Source: Durusdinium trenchii (lineage: Eukaryota > Sar > Dinophyceae > Suessiales > Symbiodiniaceae). Taken from it: a DNA stretch of 64,000 nucleotides. A model generated the notes under the pieces. It did no database searches and was not told where the DNA came from. It saw only the letters and a program-made list of their open reading frames with translations. Below, in pieces: positions 29,950 to 40,912 of this stretch. The stretch lies in NCBI GenBank assembly GCA_963970005.1, contig CAXAMN010021385.1, forward strand, positions 457,375-521,374, written 5' to 3'. The stretch's first letter is position 1. Each line of letters opens with the position of its first letter. The translations under genes and the position numbers were made by a program.

Positions 29950-31112
29950 GAAGATTGGTCAGAAGCCTTTACGGCACCAGAGACGCACCCATGAATTGGG
30001 AGCTGACCATTGCAGAGTTTATGAAGAAGCTAGGATTTGTTCAAGGCAAGTCCAATCCATGCATTTATTACCATGCATCCAGAGAGCTTCGAACAGAAGT
30101 GCATGGAGATGATTTCACGACCGTTGGAAGTTTTGATGACATCAAATGGTTTCACACTTCAGCAGCCAAAGAATGGCAAGTTGTGGAACGAGGCATTCTC
30201 GGTCCACCAGGTTCACCAAAAGCAAGCCAACAGATCAGAGTGCTGAATCGCATCATCACCTGGTCAAATGAAGGCATTTGGTGGGAACCAGATCCAAGAC
30301 ATGCAGAGTTGATCATCAAGTGGTTAGGCACTGGTCAACCAGGCAAGGTCAAAACACCTTTGGCCAAGCCAAGTCAAGAGGAACTCCAACACGAAGAAGT
30401 TCCGCTGAGTGCCGAAGATGCAACGATGTATAGATCTATTGCTATGAGAGCCGCGTATTTGGCACAAGATCGACCTGATCTGCAAACTGCAACGCGCTCG
30501 TTGGCACAAGGTCTACAGAATCCAACATCGAGGCACTGGAATATGCTGAAACGATTGGCTCGATATGTCAGGTATCGACCAAGAGTTGCACAGCTGTTTC
30601 CAAACCAAAGCACCTGCAACCCCTTCAACATGTGGTCAGACGCCGACCATGCAGGTTGCATAAGGACACGAAAGAGTGTGTCAGGAGGCGTGCTCATGGC
30701 CAACAAATGCTGTCTCACTACATACAGCAAGGGCCAAGGAGTTGTCTCCCTGAGCAGTGGCGAATCCGAGTACTACGGACTTGTTTCAGGAGCATGTCAA
30801 ATGCTTGGAATCGCATCAACAGCAAGAGACTGGGGATTGTTTCCCAGCAAAGAGGTGACAACGGACGCTTCCGCTGGCATCGCCATGGGAAACCGTCGAG
30901 GTCTGGGACGAGCTAAACATGTTGACACTCAGTACCACTGGGTACAAGAGCGCACAGCAAAGAAAGAGTTTCGTCTCAAGAAGGAAGGCACCGACCGAAT
31001 GTTGGCCGACGTGCTAACGAAAGCTGTCACCGAAGAGAAAATGACTACAGCCATGAAAGGCATGAACTTCCACTACCTGGAAGGTGAGCATGAACTGACT
31101 TTGAAAGCTTGA
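29925..31112 (+). CDS. Copia Pol part 2: C-terminal reverse transcriptase and RNase H
   Basis: Frame (position 0 mod 3) that continues the RT: GRLVRSLYGTRDAP at 29948-29990, then the active-site motif VHGDDFTTVG (about 30100-30128), where HGDD replaces the usual YxDD. RNase H has Asp in MWSDADHAG (about 30632), Glu in SSGESEYYG (about 30755) and Asp in TTDASAGIAMGNR (about 30860), with the typical end HWVQERT and ADVLTKAV. Stop at 31110. The shift relative to part 1 falls between about 29905 and 29949, inside a conserved region, so a one-base loss or an assembly error is the likely cause; programmed recoding there is unlikely because RT would be split. Confidence 0.85.
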   Translation, partial: ETEDGDVVGRLVRSLYGTRDAPMNWELTIAEFMKKLGFVQGKSNPCIYYHASRELRTEVHGDDFTTVGSFDDIKWFHTSAAKEWQVVERGILGPPGSPKASQQIRVLNRIITWSNEGIWWEPDPRHAELIIKWLGTGQPGKVKTPLAKPSQEELQHEEVPLSAEDATMYRSIAMRAAYLAQDRPDLQTATRSLAQGLQNPTSRHWNMLKRLARYVRYRPRVAQLFPNQSTCNPFNMWSDADHAGCIRTRKSVSGGVLMANKCCLTTYSKGQGVVSLSSGESEYYGLVSGACQMLGIASTARDWGLFPSKEVTTDASAGIAMGNRRGLGRAKHVDTQYHWVQERTAKKEFRLKKEGTDRMLADVLTKAVTEEKMTTAMKGMNFHYLEGEHELTLKA

Positions 31113-31234
31113 ACGGCTTGAGCTAGAGTAGGTACTTCTTCAAGACCAAGATGTACTGAAGGGCTACGAGCTAATTCACCGAAGTGCTAATCCTGACTCG
31201 CTTAACTTCTGGGAGATGTTAAACTCGGGAGGCG

Positions 31235-31439
31235 TGATCAGATGTAGCACCAGTTACATGTACATGACACAGCTTGTATAGATGTATGCTTCACTGCAGC
31301 CGTTTGTGGTTTACTTTTGTGTTCATTTCACTACCAGAGCTCACGCTTGATTGAGCTAAAAGTGTGCCTAAGCTTCAACTACAACCTTTGGGACTGTGAC
31401 CCTACGTCACTGAGTTTAAGAGCCTAAATTCTCCGTTCA
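31235..31439 (+). repeat. 3' LTR of the copia element
   Basis: 205 bp, near identical to the 5' LTR. The sequence just before it, AACTCGGGAGGCG, is the likely polypurine primer site though not a pure purine run. Confidence 0.95.
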
Positions 31440-31444
31440 TGGGA

Positions 31445-32435
31445 GGCTAACGACGTTCGAATGGAAGTGCATCTAAGATCCAGCCACATGCACACATGCG
31501 TTGGAAGATGTGGGGGTTGGGTGAGGGTTTCGGGGTGCTGGGTGGGTTGGGTGGGTAGCTAATGATGTTGGATTAGAAGTGCATCTAAGATGAAGAAAAA
31601 TGCACACATGCGTTGGATGATCTTCAACATACAAGTTAAATCCAATTGAGGGGCAAGTATTCCGGCTCTTCAAAAAATGTGGAAACGGTTTTGTTTTGAA
31701 ACGCAGACACAGGACGTTGAAAGTGTGGAGGTTCACTCTTGGCACTTGCAGCCATGCAGCGGGTTGAAAGTGTGTTTGTGCCAAGTCAGACAAAATCACA
31801 AACATACTGAGTGAACTGTGGCAAATGGAGAGTGTTCAGACTTCCTTTCTTCATGTTGTGGAGGATCTTTGTATCTGCGAAGTTTTCACATGTTCGGATT
31901 CTGACAGTTTTTTGGGTTATATATATATATATTATTGGAAATTAAACACTCAATACTCAGTGACAATTGCAGTGCCAAAGCCAACGTTTCGGATTGTGTT
32001 GACAAGGTACCGGTCCCATGGCGAGGCAACTAGGAGCAAGGACGCTACTAGGGGCTCCTGGCATCGCTACTAGGAGCAAGGACGCTACTAGTAGCTCCTG
32101 GCCTTACTACTAGGAACAAGAAGCTACTATCTATGTTTTTGGGTGCTCAAATTCCCCCGCGTCGCTGTTGGGACCGTTACCTTACCTTCTGTTGCTTATT
32201 GCTTTCCCCTTTCACCTACAATTGCATTATATTTTCAGCGTGCTAGAAAGAACGGTGTCCAAACTCATTGAGACCTGCTTATTATGCTCAGTATAGCGTG
32301 CCTAAACAAACTCGAAGCCACAGTGTCAGAGGTGTTCTTTGCATGCACTGCAATATTCAAAGCGGATGACAAAAAGTAAATGAAGGTTCCATTGAGGGCA
32401 TTGAAGGTTTGAACTTTTTGCACATTTCCTCTGAG
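31445..32435. other. Helicase intron: local duplication and CTACTAG repeats, no gene
   Basis: GAAGTGCATCTAAGATSSAG-type blocks at 31463-31510 and 31578-31622, each ending TGCACACATGCGTTGGA, are two copies about 112 bp apart. A (TA)n run is at 31918-31932. The dispersed repeat GCTACTAGGAGCAAGGACGC occurs at about 32022-32130 with four units. No coding signal. Confidence 0.5.
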
Positions 32436-34104
32436 GGCTTTCTCTCATGCTTCCATGCACGAGCAAGCGCAGACTTCCCCCGAGAGGCTCGTTGAATGCT
32501 GCTCTGCAAAAACACTCTTGCTGACAGAGTGTTCAGGCACCAGTGCCTGGAATTCCAGATGGTGTTCTTCATGACTCGACTTTGCCGGACGGGCTGGAGA
32601 TGGATGTTTCATGACATGTTGTACCCTGCAGCACCCTGCTTCAATCTCCTCAGGAGCTGGTCAAGATGCACTCTTTGCATGGGGAGGCTGGGTGCTGCGG
32701 CATGGAAGGATCTGAACAGTTCGGGAGGCTTTTGGCAAAAAAGCCTTCATTGCCTGAAGGCCCTGAAGCGCTATTTGATGAAAGAGGTTGAGTTCACGCC
32801 TCAGCTTTTGCCTTTTGCGTAATATGTTGAACCTTGGCGGAGACGCTCTCAGGTTCATGGTCACTCCGCGCTTGATGCGCCTCCCAGAGGAGTTGACAAC
32901 TCGAGTGGATATAGAAAAGAATATAGAGAAAAGACTTTAAGGAACCTAATAGCGATGGTCTCCAACCTAGTAGCATTTATTGGTAATCACATGCACTTCC
33001 AAGGAGACGCGCTTGGCTAGACTTTCCAACTACTGCAATCTTCACGTGTTTTACGGTGCGACGCTCGCGCTGCTACAGATCGTATTGGGCAATTCTTCAC
33101 TGCACTCTTCAGGCTCTTACTCGGGCGCAAAGCGAACAGCACTGTTGGAGAATGCCAAGGACTACAAAAACAGAATGCTATGGCATTGCTGGGGTAATCG
33201 GTAGTTGTGTGCAGATACCGATTGCACATTTGGACGTCGTTCAGACCTAGCTTGGTGCTGAGGATTATGCTCCAAAGTTTTACGGTGTGGCAAAAGCAAT
33301 AGCCAAGAATAAGGAGAAGGCACAGCACTTAATTGCAAGCATCTCATAACTGATTCCAACCGTCCATTTACTCGGGGTTTGTTTGCTGCAAGTTCAAGGA
33401 TCTTCGATGTTGTCTCTGTAGCTAGTGGCCTCAGGCAGTGGTCATGCTATCTCGCCAAACTGGCTACAAGGCATTGCTGGAGGCGGGGCCTTGAAATCAA
33501 TACTTTAAATGCAAGCAAAGTGAGAACCTGGTTTAGCACCGGATCTTGACACTGCACAGATACTACAGAAGACTGGGAAGAAGCGTGGCTTCAAAGTGGC
33601 AACACTCAAGGAACTGAGTGATGGCCTCAACAATACTTTATCCTAAGGATGTTTAGCTCATGTTTAGCCCAAGGACGGAGTCAAATGCCAGAAAAACCAA
33701 GGAGTGTGTTTTGCAGTATCGCCACTGAGGTGACTTCAATGATGCCAGAAGAAATCTTCGTGGCGAGCGATTTCGTGTCATGCTAGCCGAGACCTCTCAG
33801 GCGATGTGCAGGATGTGCCTTGCTCAACGCCATGGCCATTTTTAACATGCCTGACAAAGCCAAGACCATGCTTTCTTGACCCATTTGCTTGTTATCTTCT
33901 CTTACGGTTTTCTGTTCCAGGCTGGAGAAGGAATCCAGTTCAAGCACGTGCGGCGCCTTCACCTTGTGGAAGTTCCTGTGAGGCAGATTGAAAGAAGTTT
34001 TTATCTTTTTAGCCTTTTTGCATCCGCCTTCGGTGTTTGCACTGGCAGGCACTCCGAATTGGTGCAGCGCGCATCACGGTGTGTTCGCATGGGTGGCCAT
34101 GAGG
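32436..34104 (+). CDS. Superfamily-2 helicase-like gene, exon cluster 3 (C-terminal RecA domain)
   Basis: Exons: 32436-32486 (GFLSCFHARASADFPRE), 32720-32786 (FGRLLAKKPSLPEGPEALF), possibly 32870-32937, 33020-33060 (LSNYCNLHVFYGA), about 33112-33155 (RTALLENAKD), 33263-about 33317 (DYAPKFYGVAKAIAKNKEKA), 33439-33482 (VMLSRQTGYKALLE), 33569-about 33640 (RGFKVATLKELSDGL), about 33753-33800 (LRGERFRVMLAETSQ), 33921-about 33977 (AGEGIQFKHVRRLHLVEVP) and 34049-34104 (HSELVQRASRCVRMGGHE). The last matches motif VI (Q-x-x-x-R-x-x-R); the usual Gly of QxxGR is Ser here. GC, GT and AG|G splice signals recur. The order matches the family as I remember it from other dinoflagellates. Later exons are uncertain. 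Confidence 0.75.
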
Positions 34105-34298
34105 TGCCTTCTGTGTTTGCTGGTCAGCAGCCTTTCTAGGTTCGGGTATTTCCGCATTTTTCTCATTCAATGCGAACCAGATTACTGTCAAGAAAGCAGA
34201 CGATGGACTGGTTCTCAAAAGATGTCAACACACGAGAACATGACGAATTGACTGATGACTGACATGACACAAAAACAGTGGCCCTGAAAACATGGCAG

Positions 34299-35880
34299 GG
34301 GCTGCCGCCAGCTGAGCGTGAGCTGGCATGGAGCCCTGAGTTGGGCAGAACTACTGCAGCTACCCTTGTTTTATCCTGCTAGCGGAATCTTGTGTTGCAC
34401 CCGAGCACGTGCTCCGTTTCGCAAGGCAGTTGAAGTTCATTTGACTCAGCTGCCGGGCTTTTTGAGGAAGGCAGGCAGCGAAAGTGGAGTATGCTGCAAG
34501 AAAGTTGTGTAGGAATGAACAAGGAAATAAGGCCTTCGTGCCGCGCATAGCTGTATATCATCGATATGTGTGTACGCACACATATATATATATAGCCATA
34601 TAGACAACGTGTAGATTCACCACTTGCACTGCAGGGTCCAAGCTCTTTTATTTACAGAGAGCTCCTCAACGCGAGGGAGGCCCTGGGAGTAGACCGGTGG
34701 AGAAAATAAGCCCGACAAAGGGACACCTTCAAGAGGAAAAGTGACAAGAAAGGCTGAAGGAAAAAGTATGGCATGTAATGGTATGTGCATATATACATAT
34801 ATAATAATAGAAACAAGAAGCTATTAGAAACAAGTGCATCGCTACTAGTAACAAGTGCCTTACTAGTAGTAACAAGAAGCTATTAGAAACAAGAATATAG
34901 ATAGATGTGCCTGGGAACCCGCGAGCTGAAACACTTCATTTTGCTCAAGCTCTGTTTTGGAGGTCATGTCAATCCCTGGCTCACGACTTGAGGTGTGTGG
35001 TGATATTCCAGTGTCCGTCCGTGCTTGTTGGCTGTTGTTTCAGCAGGAAGCCACAGCTGCATGCATGAAGGAGCTCAAGCCGCTCGATCCCAGCTTTCCA
35101 GCTTGGGGTGAAGAGTACATTTGCTGTGATCATCTCTGATGACTGATCCAAGGAAACGGGAGGTCAAGAACTTGCTCGACTTTCGAAAGGTTCTTCAGGC
35201 CCAAGCTCAGTTCGAGGAGTGCTTGAGACCATGCCCTGTGTTGAGGCTGATGGAGGTGAGAATCTCATTGAACTTCTTACTGAGGCTGGCAAAATTACAA
35301 GAACACCTCATTGACCTTCGCTTTTGAACAATCCGTCGCTCATGCAATCTTTGGGTTTGTTTGCAGACTGTCTTGGAGATTCTGGGCAACACCAATTCAG
35401 CTCCTGCACGGCCGTTGGCAGTGTCAGTGCCTATCTTAGCAGCATCAGAGCTGCCTTTTGGCGCTTCAGATAGACATGCTGAAGCACACCACTACTTCCG
35501 CTGCTTCTACTGCGATTTGCAAACTCCTGCAGATGTGGCAACTTCGAAAGCGGAATGATGATCTAGTGGCGTACTGACGGGCATGTTGCAGCCTCCACAA
35601 TTCTCAGTGCTTGTCCATTGGGTCAATTCATGAGTCATGAATACAAACAAGATGGGTCTATGGATCAAGTATCACCCCACGACAAGTGACTTGGAACCTT
35701 TGGCATGCCAGGTTGGAGAAGAATCTCTTGAAGCAGGCGGTTCTCTGGGTTGTTGTGGTGGTGCCCTTGCAATGTGAACAATCTTGTGAGGCTACTGTGA
35801 AAACCGCAGACCATCTTTTGTTGGAACGCCTCGTTGACAAGGCAGCGACGGCCAGTCCTGTGTGCAGATGCGAAAAGACT
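34299..35880 (+). CDS. Possible last exons of the helicase gene or a following gene
   Basis: Coding-like, splice-flanked pieces: 34299-34360 (LPPAERELAWSPELGRT), 35044-35107 (ATAACMKELKPLDPSFPAW), about 35155-35290 (frame with LSKGSSGPSSVRGVLETM and ADGGENLIELLTE), 35373-35430 (LSWRFWATPIQLLHGRW) and 35686-35880 (ARLEKNLLKQAVLW). None carries a motif I can name. The spacing and strand fit continued exons of the helicase gene. The dispersed CTACTAGTAACAAG repeat occupies 34805-34905 between them. Confidence 0.35.
34805..34905 (+). repeat. Dispersed 20-nt modular repeat (forward)
   Basis: Units of the type AGAAACAAGTGCATCGCTACT and AGTAACAAGTGCCTTACTAG in tandem; same family as 42570-42700 and 54630-55100. 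Confidence 0.8.
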
Positions 35881-35889
35881 TGATATATT

Positions 35890-36424
35890 ATATAATGGTG
35901 TCTAAAAACATCGGAAGGCATGGGTCATGGGTCAAGTTTTCGCTTCTGGAAAGCCCCACCTCTTGATTCATCCTTCACGAGCTTTAAACCCTGAGTAGTT
36001 AGACACTCGAACCTGGCAAGCTGCTAGTAACTGAATATGAGAGCGACTAATTGATATACATGATATACTGCACTTGAATTCAGATTTCTCAGCAACTTCC
36101 ATCTGCAGAGCGCTGAGCTGCTGGCGCCACTGGAGGCCAAAAGCTAAAGATGATTCAAGATGATGCAGAGTTACTTGTAGTACTGTAATTTTCAGTAGCA
36201 CGCAAACTTTAGGAGGCACTTGGCATGTTTGTTTAGTGGAGTGAAGCTAGGTGGAAGCAAAAGAAGGCTTTAGCCTCAGTGAAAAGCCTAGGCCATGCGA
36301 TTGCGGGCCATCGATCGGGAATTGCTGGCCCACCTGGGCGATCCACCAAAGGCGATGGCGATATCCATCCGATTGCACGAAGGACAATGTCTTAGCGATA
36401 TCATTTGTTAGCCGATTTCTTTTG
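35890..36424. other. No gene seen
   Basis: Short frames only; segment 36240-36420 is ordinary composition with no splice-flanked frame. Confidence 0.4.
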
Positions 36425-36630
36425 TTTTTTTGGGGGGTAGGCCGCTAGAGGTGAGGTAGGTTAGCTAGAGGTAGCTAGTAGTAGTTAGGTAGCTAGTACC
36501 TGCAAGTAAGCTACTACTTTGGACGCAGAATAGCTCACGCTTCTTCAAGAAGCTCCCTCCTCCTGAGGGTGGGGGAGCTTCCTTAAAGAAGCGCTCACAC
36601 TAAATGATTTAGTTCCTAGATTTTTAGGGA
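36425..36630 (+). mobile_element. MITE-like family, copy 6 (forward, near complete)
   Basis: TTTTTTTGGGGGGTAGGCCGC to GTTCCTAGATTTTTAGG; hairpin 36537-36594 with some arm mismatches (CTTCAAGAAGCTCCC). Confidence 0.8.
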
Positions 36631-36878
36631 AACTTGACCCTCTACATTGACAAAAGGGTCGGTGACAAAAGGGTCGCACATTGGTGGCATGGTCAAATGA
36701 TGGTCACTATGCTTCGTTTCGAGGCACCGCCGCCTCGGTCAAAGTCTTAGAAAGACTTGAAAGCCGATGTTTGATGTGCGTGACTTGCTCCCAGGATCAA
36801 CACAGATGCAGACGTCGCCTTGCCACTGGAGGTGCGCGCCCTGTGAACAGACAAATAAACATGTTGGCTTCAGCCAAT

Positions 36879-38908
36879 GCAGGATGAGGAGGATGAGGAG
36901 GTGAAGAATGAAGATAATGAAGAGAATGAAGAGGAGCTACTGGACATTGTCAAAGAGAAGTCCAAGTTCCTTGAAGCGGCGGTTGTACAGTCGTAAAGGC
37001 TTGAATAGATATCATGTTTGTTGTCACTGTATTCCTTTTTTTAGCAGTGTGCCCCGAGGAGGATGCTGTTGATTTGGCGGAGGCCGAGGACTATTTGAGC
37101 TGTTTCTGCATAGCTGCAGAAGCTTCCTAATCGTCCTGCTTGCTAATCATCGCCAGTTTCTGGCTCAAATCCTACAGCAGAGCGTGGCAGAGGATTGACA
37201 TGAATGCACAAAAGACTGGCCTTCCAAACGTTAGAACCCTTAGAACGAAACGAGAGCCGACTGTGGAGTTGTAGAGTCTGTACTTGAAACACACATCATA
37301 ACACACATCATGGGGATACACTGTCCACATGCACTCTCTATGGAGGTACATGTTGGCAAAGCAGAAAGAGAAGTAATAGAAATGCAAAAGTGATTGCGGA
37401 ACCCTTTGTGCCAAGTGGTTGATGCGTGTTGAGCATCCCTGCAGCTATGTCGACAAAACAATCCGGCAAACTCCAAGCGCTAGAGCAGACAGACGATAAC
37501 GAAGCCAGTTCAGAAGAGCCCAAAGAATCGACGAAGGATTCTCAGCTGAGGTTGTCTCCATGTCTCTTTAAATGCATGCAATCGTGGTAGTGGTGGAATG
37601 GTGAGTTTGCGATTTTGCTGGAACTTGTGTAGTATCTCATTAAGGCATGTGGATTTGCTGCATTGATTGGCTCGGACACTGATGAGAACTGTGACGATGC
37701 TGGTGGTTATGCCTGTGACAACAGCGCTGTAAAGCCCGAGCCAGCACAAGCAGTGGAGGTTTCAAGCAAGCAGCGCAAAGCAAAAAAGAAGTGGCCTGGA
37801 AGCAGTTTCTGGAAGTGCGTGTCTTACATTTGAGCTCCAAAGCTCGGGTGCAGTGGGTAGGATGAGCAGTGGCACCCTAAGCAGTTTTCTGATGTTTTCT
37901 GGGGTTGGGCAATCACAAGAATATAAAATATGTCCCCTCGTTCCGCCATGCTAGTCAGCCTGTTTTGCCTCCTCCCGCTTGCTTCAAAGAAGCTGGTGGG
38001 AGGATTCAAGAATAGGTGTAGTGGAGCTTTGGATTGATTTTTGTCCTTTCAAACCGGCTTTGAAGCACTCTGACGGACTGTGGATGAGGAAGAAAAAAAA
38101 GAGGAATAGCGAGAACAAGCAGAGTGACACTGACGAAGGCCAGAAGCTTGGTACTCCCGGCCTAAGTTGCGTTTACATCAATGAGCCGATTGTTGGCTAA
38201 CTCTCAGCGGTGATTGTCTTGACTAGTGATTAGATGGGACGAGTATACAAAAAGTCAACTAGGTGTGTATTTTCAAAGTCTCTATAGAGGCCATCGCTCT
38301 TAGGTTGGAGTCCATTGCTCTTAGGTTGGAGGCCATCGCTCTTAGGTTGGAGTCCATCGCTCTTAGGTTGGAGGCCATCGCTCTTAGGTTGGAGGCCATC
38401 GCTCTNNNNNNNNNNCTTAGGTTGGAGGCCATCGCTCTTAGGTTGGAGGCCATCGCTCTTAGTAAAACTTAACTTGTCAACTTGGCAGCATTGAGCAGGC
38501 GAGGAATCGGTACTGGAAGCAGCACTTGCCCAAGCTGCACAATGCAGAAGCGCTAACTCCACCCACTTGGCAGAGGAAGGGCACCTTGAATAAGTTTTGT
38601 TGACAGCTGCCTATCAGTTGCAAACAGCTTTTATTTATCAAGAGAAGGTTTCTGAGAGCTGCCCGTCCAATCTTCCAAGGTCTACCAGAATCAGTCGTTG
38701 GAACCAAAACATATTCAAGAGGTGCTGACAAGCACCAGCTATGATTCTGGGGTCACATTTTGGAGCAGCAATTTTCCGAACCAGTATGAAGGGAAGGCGC
38801 AAGGGGTTCTTGTGCTGCCTGAATTGATACCAAGGAGTAGCTGCGTGTTGGCGCTGGCGAAGCCTTTCTTCAATGCTGACCGGGAGCGTAGGCGTCTCTT
38901 CAAGGTAA
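36879..38908 (+). CDS. TCF25: TCF25/Rqc1 homologue, N-terminal exons (acidic and basic regions)
   Basis: Probable exons: about 36881-36996, acidic (DEEDEEVKNEDNEENEEELL then KEKSKFLEAAVVQS); 37050-37130 (EEDAVDLAEAEDYLSCF); about 37643-37812, an Asp-rich then basic piece (GSDTDENCDDAGGY, then SSKQRKAKKKWPGSSF); 38088-38148 (KKKRNSENKQSDTDEGQ); and about 38833-38908 (CVLALAKPFFNADRERRRLF) before a GTAAAA donor. TCF25 proteins have an acidic N-terminus, a Lys-rich patch, then a conserved 'L.x(3-5).LN.x2.E.L+R.FG' segment; the last exon matches this pattern. Exon borders and the true start are not certain; the first two exons could belong to a separate gene because each runs into a stop in its frame. 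Confidence 0.5.
38289..38462. repeat. 21-bp tandem repeat with assembly gap
   Basis: About eight copies of GGCCATCGCTCTTAGGTTGGA, alternating with a GTCCATTG/GTCCATCG variant, broken by ten Ns at 38406-38415. It lies in a TCF25 intron. The unit is a multiple of three, so both strands give stop-free 7-residue repeats (RLEAIAL, SDGLQPK); these are not taken as genes. Single or few copies occur at 32953, 49975-50030 and 59218. Confidence 0.9.
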
Positions 38909-39103
38909 AAACAACTCTTCTCAGTCCGGGCACCAAAGAACCTCGAAAGGGTATCAAGCTCCGTGGGATCAACGAGGCCTGAGATCGTTGCAAATCAGGT
39001 TTCTTCATGTTTCCAGCTTCCCTCCTCAAAGAGGGGTGGACACTTCCCAACCCTTTTACTTGACTGCACAGGCCCAAACGAATAGAGGGCGTTTGACTTT
39101 TTT

Positions 39104-40818
39104 TTGATACCAAACCAGATAGAACCTTTGGTGGCTGTAGCTTGGCTTACTGGGGACTGGGTAAGTATGATACTTGGAAATGAATATGGTAAAGCACATG
39201 GTGCAGATGTTCATGATCCAACAGAGTTTGGCATTTGGGACAAGCCAACCCAGCATAGAGCTTCCCTGAGTCAGGGTCGCTTCTTGCACTATCGGCGACT
39301 TTTCCTTGTTGAGCCAACCCCTGATGATGGTTGGCCCAGACCAGATGGATGTGCCAAGATGGTGCCTGATGAGTCTCAGTGCTTCCGAATTGAAACAACA
39401 CCTGAGCATTCCAAAGTTTTGCTGGAGTTTGCAGCATGCTCCATGCTACATGATCCTCAAATGATTCATAACTTCCTGATGGAGTACCCGTTTTGTGTGG
39501 AAGGCCTTCTGGTCTATTCTGAAATCGCCCGGCAGAGTGGAGAGCACCAACAGGCTTTTCAAATTCTGCGCCGTGCAGTCTATGCCACAGAGTGCGGTTT
39601 CGATGGTGCTTTTTCTCCTTTTCAGGAGACGCAGGCGCCAAGGTTCAAGTCCTGACGTGTACCTGGAAGTACCGTGGTACTTCTCTAGGTAATCATCGGT
39701 TTTAAACAGAGCTGTCGTTCAGCCCCTGTTTGGCTGTTCAAGTGAAATGGATTTGCATTTTGCTTGGCTGCAAGGTGCCGATGCTGAGAGGAGAAGCTTG
39801 CTGCTCCATCAGCTGGCCGCGGGTTCGTGTGCAGTTGGCTGAAGATCCTTCATGGCCAGGATGGTCTTGGTTCACTACTTTGTGGGGATACATGTTGGCA
39901 CTGGCATCCCAAGGCCTGCCACGCACTGCTTTTGAAGTCTGCAAGTTGATCCTAGCAATGACACTGCCGAATGATCCGACGCACTCCCTCGTTCACTTGG
40001 ACTACTTTGCCTTGCGAGCAGAAGAGTACGATGTCTTGCTGGAAATCTCAGAGAAGCTCAATCCACCTTGTCCATTGCCCAATAACACCATTGTGCGGCT
40101 GGACTTTTGCTTGCCAAACTTTGCCTACTCGGCAGCTTTGGCTCATTACCTTCGTAGGTCCATCAAGGATGAAGATGAAGCCGCCGCGTTGAGCACCATC
40201 AGTGTGCAGGACTTAACGACTCCGCCGCAGAAGATGTTGCTACAGCCAACTGAAGATGGCCCATCTCCGCCACACCTGGCCTTGATGCGAGCGATGCTGC
40301 TTTTCCCACGGACGTTGCGCTCAATTTTAGAAACCCTAGGCATTTCGCTGAATGCCTCAGCTTCCGGATCACCTTGCAAGCTGTCGTGGTCTGAGCTTCT
40401 GGACAGGAGCCCTTTGAAGGGAGAAACACATATTTTACACCAGCAGCACTTCCTGGCGCATGCATTAGTCTCCGACGCCTTTGTACAGCGATGTGCTACA
40501 TTTTTCCGGAGTGAGAAGATGCTGAGGTGGCTACATGCTTGCACTGGTCGCCTCGTGCAGATGTGTGAGTCCTCCCTTTTTGAGCAAGAGCTCATGGCCG
40601 TCCGACGATCCTGGAGTGAGGCACCGCTGGCAATTGCCAGTGCAATGGCCAACGACTACAAAGACTTTAGCGCTGCAGAAGTTGGAGCAGAGAGGAAAGC
40701 ACCTAGAGTCCTTGAGGAAGCTATCAATAGCTTGATGGGCAGTGGGCCTGTTGTTGTACAGGAGCCTGAGGACTTGTTTTCGAAAGTTATTTCGCTCTCT
40801 ACTGACACCGGCCCATAA
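39104..40818 (+). CDS. TCF25: TCF25/Rqc1 homologue, conserved core domain
   Basis: Frame 39104-39655 carries the first half: HYRRLFLVEPTPDDGWPRP, then FRIETTPEHSKVLLEFAACS and EIARQSGEHQQAFQILRRAV, ending at the conserved ALY..E.afhp.F region (AVYATECGFDGAFSPF). A short exon near 39645-39690 probably follows. The frame from about 39811 to 40818 continues with GYMLALASQGLPRTAFEVCK, DYFALRAEEYDVLLEI and LPNFAYSAALAHYLRR, matching the order in animal and yeast TCF25/Rqc1 (RGCxRTALExxKLLLxLxPxxDP, LPNFAxSxxLA). Known family members act in the ribosome-associated quality-control complex with the ligase Listerin, helping ubiquitinate stalled nascent chains. The frame ends with TAA at 40816, but a splice to the next exon is likely. 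The ATG at 39730 is not taken as the start. Confidence 0.85.
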
Positions 40819-40912
40819 AGCAACTTTGTGCAATAGCGAAGCAAAGAGTATGATCCAATTCCCTGCCCTTCGAATGTATTTCTTCCATTTTCTTCCGATT
40901 TGACCCTGCCAG

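Larger units (their letters stand above)
23557..31439 (+). mobile_element. Complete Ty1/copia retrotransposon, 7,883 bp, very young
   Basis: Two 205-bp LTRs (23557-23761, 31235-31439) start TGATCAG and end CGTTCA; by eye they differ at one base (T/C near 23611/31289). The 5-bp target duplication TGGGA is present at 23552-23556 and 31440-31444. A primer-binding site follows the left LTR directly. Gene order is Gag-protease, then integrase-RT-RNase H, as in copia. It has inserted, in the same orientation, in the helicase intron between the exons at 22406 and 32436. Confidence 0.95.

Noticed and set aside
29900..29950. Programmed frameshift within the copia reverse transcriptase
   Set aside because: It would split one enzyme domain; a simple one-base lesion or assembly error is more likely than recoding there.
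34925..34944. Relict dinoflagellate spliced-leader (CATTTTGCTCAAG)
   Set aside because: Matches the end of the known spliced leader with one base missing and none of its 5' half; a 13-base partial match is expected by chance in 64 kb often enough.
38230..38562. Seven-residue repeat proteins (SDGLQPK / RLEAIAL)
   Set aside because: Explained by the 21-bp DNA repeat; no flanking coding sequence and a gap inside.
39730..39810. Start codon of a separate gene at 39730
   Set aside because: The following frame begins in the middle of the conserved TCF25 domain, so this is intron sequence before an internal exon.
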